Under the pieces are notes generated by a model. That model was not told where the DNA came from, ran no database searches, and worked only from the letters and a program-made list of their open reading frames with translations. Shown here in pieces: positions 59,946 through 64,000 of a DNA stretch of 64,000 nt. This DNA comes from CALDOK01 sp964481655 (GTDB lineage Bacteria > Myxococcota_A > UBA796 > JAFGLY01): assembly GCA_964481655.1 (NCBI GenBank), contig CAYZVO010000015.1, positions 1 through 64,000 on the forward strand, in the 5' to 3' direction. Position numbers and translations under genes: made by a program. Numbering within the stretch: the first letter of the stretch is position 1; the number at the start of each line of letters is the position of its first letter.

Positions 59946-61823
59946 TCAGTCGCGATCGTAGTCGTAGCCCACCGCCGTGTCCCGGTAGGGCGAGGCGGTC
60001 TCGCGGTAGTTGCTGCTCATCCCGTCCACCTTCTGGGGGGCGTAGGCGTACATGGCCTCCATCGTCGCGATCCCCGCCAGCAGGCTGTCCCGGGCCTCGA
60101 CGGGCTGGCCGGCTTCGGCCAGGGCCAGGCCCAGGGCGACCTGCAGCTCCGGGCGGCCGGGCGCGGCGTCCACGGCGTCCCGCAGCAGGGGCAGCGCGGC
60201 GCTTGCGCGGCCGTCGTACATCAGCTCCAGGGCCTCGTCGAGCAGGGCCTCGGCCCGGGGACCGCCCGGCGATCCCAGCTCACCGATCCGGCGGATGAGG
60301 GCCCGCAGGGAGCCCCGCTCGGCGTCGAGATCCCGCCGCGCCCAGTGCAGGAAGGCGGCGCGCTCCCGGGGGCTGATGGGCTGGTCCTCGAGCTCGGCGC
60401 GGGTGGCGGCGTCGATGGTCCAGGTGGCCAGGACCTCGAGCTCGGCATGCTTGGGCAGCACCCGCTCGAGGGCCTTGTTGCGGCGGGCGTGGACGTCCAG
60501 CCAGTGGCGGGTCGGGTCCTGGATCAGGTCGCCGCCGTCGATGATCCAGGTGTCCAGGAAGCGCTCGGCGTTGGGCAGGTGGTAGAGCACGGCGCCGTCT
60601 TCGCCGTCGGCCAGGGCCAGCTCGGACAGCTGCAGGTGGGCCATGGAGCGGTAGGTCCGCAGGGTGTGCAGCCCGTAGTAGCCCCACAGCGCCGGGCTGC
60701 AGGCCACGGCCCAGGCGATGGCGATCAGCGCCGTGAGCGCGGGCACTACAGGCCGCGGTCGGCGCAGCAGGTCCCCGGCGCGCTCCGCCAGCCAGGTGCC
60801 GCCCGCGCCCGCGAACAGCAGCAGCATGGGCACCGTGAACATCAGGTGCTCGGCGTCGAAGGCGTCCCGGGTGCGCAGGGCGAAGGCGCCCCCAAGGGGC
60901 AGGCCCACGTGGGTGAGCAGCAGCAGCGCCTCGGGCCGCTTGCGGGCGGCGGTGACGGCCAGTCCGACCACCAGCAGGGCTGCGAACAGCCAGACCGCAG
61001 GCCCGGGCCCGGGGCCGTACAGGCCCAGCAGCTCGAGGGCGAAGTCGAGGTCGGCGTACAGCCGCGGGGTGGCCCAGCGCCCGATGCCCACCCCGTCGTT
61101 GTTCACCACCGTGCGGAAGAAGATGGGCAGATAGGGCAGGTAGCCCAGCACCACCACGCCCGTGGAGACCCCCAGCCCGGTGAGCACCCGGCGGCGCAGG
61201 GGGGGCTGGCGGGCGATCACCACCAGGGCCCAGGCGATGTTCGAGGCGATGAGCAGGGCCGTGTAGAACTGGTTGTACAAGGACAGCAGGGAGAGCAGCG
61301 CCAGGCCCGCGATGGACCAGACGTCGCCCCGCTTCAGCAGCCGCTGCAGGCACCACAGGGTGCCCAGGCCCAGCAGCACCATGCAGGGGTAGAACTTGGC
61401 CAGCTGGGACTGGAAGACGTGCATCGGGGCGAAGGTCAGCAGGGCGCAGGCCAGCAGGGCGGCGCGCTGGCCGAACCAGCGCCGACCGACGACGTAGAGC
61501 ACCGGCACCGCCGCGACCCCGCACAGCAGCCCCGGCAGCCGCAGCCCCAGGGCCGTGGGCAGGACCTCGAGCACCACGCTCTGCATGGCGTAGGTCAGCG
61601 GGATCATGAACAGGCCGTAGGGCGGCGGCGGCGTGAACAGCTCCAGCACGCCGAACTGAGCGGCCAGGAAGCTGTTGGTCTCGGTGCCCACCAGGGGGCG
61701 CGCGGCCACATCCAGGAAGCGCAGCAGCGCGGCGACGGCCGTCAGCCCCAGCACCACCGCCCACGGCACCAGCCGAGGGGAGCCATCGCTCTGGGGGGGC
61801 GGGTGCTGGTCGGTGGTGGTCAT
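59946..61823 (-). CDS. GT-C (ArnT/PMT-like) membrane glycosyltransferase with TPR-like tail
   Basis: A 625-residue polytopic protein. After TM1 (LVPWAVVLGLTAVAALLRFL) the first periplasmic loop has DVAARPLVGTETNSFLA, the place of the catalytic acid in ArnT/PMT enzymes, then LFTPPPPYGLFMIPLTYAMQ. About eleven helices follow (residues 20-360). The C-terminal part (about 380-625) is soluble, with a TPR-like pair (LMYDGRASAALPLLRDAVDAAPGRPELQVALGLALAEAGQPVEA). It should transfer a sugar from a polyprenyl phosphate carrier outside the membrane. The start overlaps the next gene by 4 nt (ATGA). Confidence 0.82.
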   Translation of the reverse strand: MTTTDQHPPPQSDGSPRLVPWAVVLGLTAVAALLRFLDVAARPLVGTETNSFLAAQFGVLELFTPPPPYGLFMIPLTYAMQSVVLEVLPTALGLRLPGLLCGVAAVPVLYVVGRRWFGQRAALLACALLTFAPMHVFQSQLAKFYPCMVLLGLGTLWCLQRLLKRGDVWSIAGLALLSLLSLYNQFYTALLIASNIAWALVVIARQPPLRRRVLTGLGVSTGVVVLGYLPYLPIFFRTVVNNDGVGIGRWATPRLYADLDFALELLGLYGPGPGPAVWLFAALLVVGLAVTAARKRPEALLLLTHVGLPLGGAFALRTRDAFDAEHLMFTVPMLLLFAGAGGTWLAERAGDLLRRPRPVVPALTALIAIAWAVACSPALWGYYGLHTLRTYRSMAHLQLSELALADGEDGAVLYHLPNAERFLDTWIIDGGDLIQDPTRHWLDVHARRNKALERVLPKHAELEVLATWTIDAATRAELEDQPISPRERAAFLHWARRDLDAERGSLRALIRRIGELGSPGGPRAEALLDEALELMYDGRASAALPLLRDAVDAAPGRPELQVALGLALAEAGQPVEARDSLLAGIATMEAMYAYAPQKVDGMSSNYRETASPYRDTAVGYDYDRD

Positions 61824-63928
61824 GGCGCCGGCTCCGCGGCGCGCTCCGGGGGCCGCAGGGTCAGCAGCCTATCGCCTGCGGCGATCAGGAGCCGTCCGCC
61901 CCGGGCGTCCCAGGCGATGGCGGCGATGGGGTCCTTCCCCAACGGGCTGTCGCCGGCCTGGTGGCAGGTGGTCTCGCCGTCGATGCCCGTGCCGCACAGG
62001 GCCGCGCCGCTGGCGTGCCAGTGGCGGCCGTGGGGATCGGTCAGGCTGGTGCGCGGGGTGCCGCGGCAGCCGTGCGCGTCCTCGCTGCGGGGTGGTCCGG
62101 CGCGGGCGGCGATCCGCCAGCCCTGCTCGGTGCGCTCGAAGCCCACCGTGTCCTCGGCCGCCGACGCCTCGCCCCCGCGGTCGCGGACCCGGGTCCAGGC
62201 CATGCCGCCGTTGGGCTCGACGCACCAGGCCGCGCCGGGCTGGCGAGCCTCGACCAGGAAGTACTTCACATCGACCGTGGTGACGCGCTCCATGCGCTCG
62301 AGCTCGACCTGGCTCCAGCCGCCGGCGAGGATCCGCTCCTCGAGGCGCAGGATGCTGGAGTCGCCGTCGTCCACCCGCACCCGGTGCCCGAGGCTGTCCA
62401 CGGAGAGCCCGACGGCGTCGCCGGAGACCGAGGAGGTCGTGCGCAGCACCGTGATCTCGGCGCCGTCGGGGTACTCGTCCAGGTCCCGGGGGGACATGAC
62501 CTCGCCCACTCGCTGGCGGAGCAGGGACAGCAGGTGGAACTCGGCGAAGCCGATGTCGTCGTCGCTGGTCCTGGCCGCGATCCATGCGTCGGCGTCGACC
62601 TCCTCGGCCAGCGTGATGGCGAGGTCGACCTCGCGGTTGGAAGAGGCCGAGATGGCGTCCAGATCGTGCACAGCGAGGAAGCGTCCCAGCTGCTGTGCGG
62701 TGGCACCCAGCTGGGCTCCGGCGCAGCCCAGCAGGTAGGCCAGCGCCAGCCCGGCGAGCGCCCACTGCCAGCGGGGCCGGCGCCCGGCGTCCTCGCGACG
62801 CCCCCCCAGCAGCAGGGCGGCGAGCAGCCACAACACCGGCACCACCGGCAGCATGGCCTCCACCCGCTTGTAGGTGGTCAGGGCGAAGAAGATCAGGTGG
62901 ATCCAGACGAAGGCGGTGGGCACGAGCCAGGCCACCGGGCGCCCCCGGTGCAGCGCGAGCGCGGAGGCGGCCGCCAGCGCGGCGAGGGCCAGCAGGCCCT
63001 GACCCCAGTGGGTGAAGTAGCGCACGGCGAAGTGGCCCTTGCGCACCCAGACGCCGTCTTCGGCGAACTCGAAGGGGGCGCTGTTGGTGACCAGCAGCTT
63101 CGCGTAGAGCAGCGGCTCCAGCCCTCCGCCCGTGATCCCCACCTGGCCGGCGACCACCTCGGCCGCGTTCCAGCTGTGCTGCAGCTGCAGCGCCGCGGTG
63201 GGCAGGGTCAACAGCGCGAAGACGGCGGCCCCTGGCCACCACCACAGCAGCCGTCGGCGTTCGGGGCTGCTCCAGGCCCACAGCACCAGCTCGAGGGCCA
63301 GCGCGGCGCTCAGCGCCATGCCCACGTTGTAGCGGCACCAGGTGCACAGCCACAGCAGCGCGCCCAGCGCGGCCGCGAGGCCCATGGCGCGTCCCCGGGC
63401 CTGGGCCAGCCAGGCGCCCCGCAGGCCCGCGTGGGCCCACAGCGCCCCGAACAGCAGGGCCATGGCCACCAGGTCCTCCGGGGTCTCGCCGGCGAAGAGG
63501 CACTGCAGCACGAAGGGGCAAGACAGGGCCAGCATGGCCAGGGCGGCCTGGGACACCGCGCTCACCCGCCCCTGCCAGGCGCGCAGGATGCCCGAACCCG
63601 CCACCAGCACCGCGGCCGTGCACAGGAAGTACAGGGCCCGTAGGGCCTGCAAGGTGTCCAGCCCCAGGGGCCGGAGCGCGGTCTCGGTGAGGCCCGCGAG
63701 CAGCACGGTCACGAAGGGGTGCTTGCGCGGCTCGAAGAGGATGGCGAGCAGCTCGCCGAGCCTGCCTGCGCTGATGGCGTCGGCCACCGCGGCGCTGGGC
63801 GCGAGGTACTCGACCTCGTGGGGGTTCACCAGATCGAAGCCGTGCCAGGGCAGGGGACCCCACCACAGGGCGGCCAGCGCGGCCAGGCCCGCCAGCAGGG
63901 GCAGCGATCGTGTCGTGGCCGCGATCAG
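61820..63928 (-). CDS. GT-C-like membrane protein, probable CTG start
   Basis: Read as 702 residues from a CTG at 63928 that overlaps the stop of the upstream gene (CTGA). The GTG at 63829 would remove the first transmembrane helix (LPLLAGLAALAALWWGPLPW) and is therefore less likely. The loop FDLVNPHEVEYLAPSA follows, with the acidic NPHEVEYLA in the position of the catalytic acid of GT-C enzymes. Then come helices about every 30 residues to about residue 400. The last 300 residues are soluble and strand-rich, with Cys pairs (DAHGCRGT and ALCGTG). It resembles a membrane glycosyltransferase of the PMT/ArnT superfamily; substrate unknown. Confidence 0.75.
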   Translation of the reverse strand: MIAATTRSLPLLAGLAALAALWWGPLPWHGFDLVNPHEVEYLAPSAAVADAISAGRLGELLAILFEPRKHPFVTVLLAGLTETALRPLGLDTLQALRALYFLCTAAVLVAGSGILRAWQGRVSAVSQAALAMLALSCPFVLQCLFAGETPEDLVAMALLFGALWAHAGLRGAWLAQARGRAMGLAAALGALLWLCTWCRYNVGMALSAALALELVLWAWSSPERRRLLWWWPGAAVFALLTLPTAALQLQHSWNAAEVVAGQVGITGGGLEPLLYAKLLVTNSAPFEFAEDGVWVRKGHFAVRYFTHWGQGLLALAALAAASALALHRGRPVAWLVPTAFVWIHLIFFALTTYKRVEAMLPVVPVLWLLAALLLGGRREDAGRRPRWQWALAGLALAYLLGCAGAQLGATAQQLGRFLAVHDLDAISASSNREVDLAITLAEEVDADAWIAARTSDDDIGFAEFHLLSLLRQRVGEVMSPRDLDEYPDGAEITVLRTTSSVSGDAVGLSVDSLGHRVRVDDGDSSILRLEERILAGGWSQVELERMERVTTVDVKYFLVEARQPGAAWCVEPNGGMAWTRVRDRGGEASAAEDTVGFERTEQGWRIAARAGPPRSEDAHGCRGTPRTSLTDPHGRHWHASGAALCGTGIDGETTCHQAGDSPLGKDPIAAIAWDARGGRLLIAAGDRLLTLRPPERAAEPAP

Positions 63929-64000
63929 GGTCCGAGCGCTCCGATGATCCGCGCGACAGTACGGGAACCGAGGAAGCCGTAACAGAGATCGCCGTGCAGG
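63925..64000 (-). CDS. C-terminal end of an upstream gene, cut by window edge
   Basis: Only the last 24-25 residues (ending YGFLGSRTVARIIGALGP) are present, with a TGA at 63927-63925. Codon third positions are GC-rich, like the neighbours. Its stop overlaps the probable CTG start of the next gene by 4 nt, so it is likely the previous gene in the same glycosyltransferase operon. Family cannot be told. Confidence 0.5.
   Translation of the reverse strand, partial: LHGDLCYGFLGSRTVARIIGALGP

Noticed and set aside
57837..62738. Very long open frame on the plus strand (1633 codons) across the glycosyltransferase genes
   Set aside because: It is the reverse shadow of GC-rich coding sequence, with Gly/Gln/His-rich composition and no domains; the minus-strand genes show clear membrane helices and motifs.
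63829..63928. GTG at 63829 as start of the last gene
   Set aside because: It would remove the first transmembrane helix and leave a 98-bp gap in an otherwise overlapping operon.

Overview
This is a GC-rich bacterial segment holding 46 protein-coding genes, one of them cut by the right edge. No tRNA, rRNA, CRISPR array, transposase or integrase is visible, and no stretch over 300 bases lacks a gene. Two secreted proteins end in a Cys-Gly-Cys, hydrophobic helix, Arg cluster tail like MYXO-CTERM. Many proteins carry MopE-type metal-binding repeats, FG-GAP propellers and lipoprotein signals. Together these suggest a member of Myxococcota or a close relative; the species cannot be told.

Layout, left to right. 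1-7.2 kb: translation factor IF-1, an exported protein, two overlapping RlaP-like nucleotidyltransferases, a CotH-kinase lipoprotein, a UbiE/MenG methyltransferase and an orphan lipoprotein. 7.4-17.0 kb: an RND efflux operon (adaptor, two different permeases, TolC channel). 17.1-24.6 kb: a TetR regulator coupled to a double-flavodoxin protein and divergent from an alpha/beta hydrolase lipoprotein, with a 16-bp palindrome between them; then a DsrE protein, a membrane protein with an HExxH motif, and a PilZ-like protein ending in a phage gpF-like Cys motif.

24.8-39.9 kb is the most striking part: nine consecutive lipoprotein genes on one strand, most of them overlapping by 4-10 nt. They include a tandemly duplicated three-gene module (MopE/FG-GAP lipoprotein, VCBS-propeller lipoprotein, Asp-Thr-Ala-linker lipoprotein). 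The third gene of the module has a different catalytic or binding domain in each copy (glycosidase-like TIM barrel, beta-helix). A short palindromic element sits in frame inside the signal peptide of the last module gene. This looks like an undescribed surface-lipoprotein system.

40-45.5 kb: an amphipathic helical protein with a good sigma-70 promoter; a TonB-dependent receptor with a His-rich plug behind an 11-bp inverted repeat, coupled to two lipoproteins (probably metal uptake); two small exported proteins. 45.4-56 kb: a MopE/MYXO-CTERM protein, a beta-propeller lipoprotein, two paralogous glycine-rich membrane proteins, a TPR-like exported protein, a CE2-type esterase coupled to a PLP desulfhydrase/ACC deaminase homologue, and a second MYXO-CTERM protein. 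56-64 kb, minus strand: three large polytopic membrane proteins (at least two of GT-C type) in a chain with a B12-binding-like radical SAM protein. The first complete gene of that chain may start at CTG, overlapping the stop of a gene cut by the window edge.

Start codons were chosen from Shine-Dalgarno sequences, signal peptides and 4-nt stop/start overlaps. Functions of the many lipoproteins are inferred from domains only.
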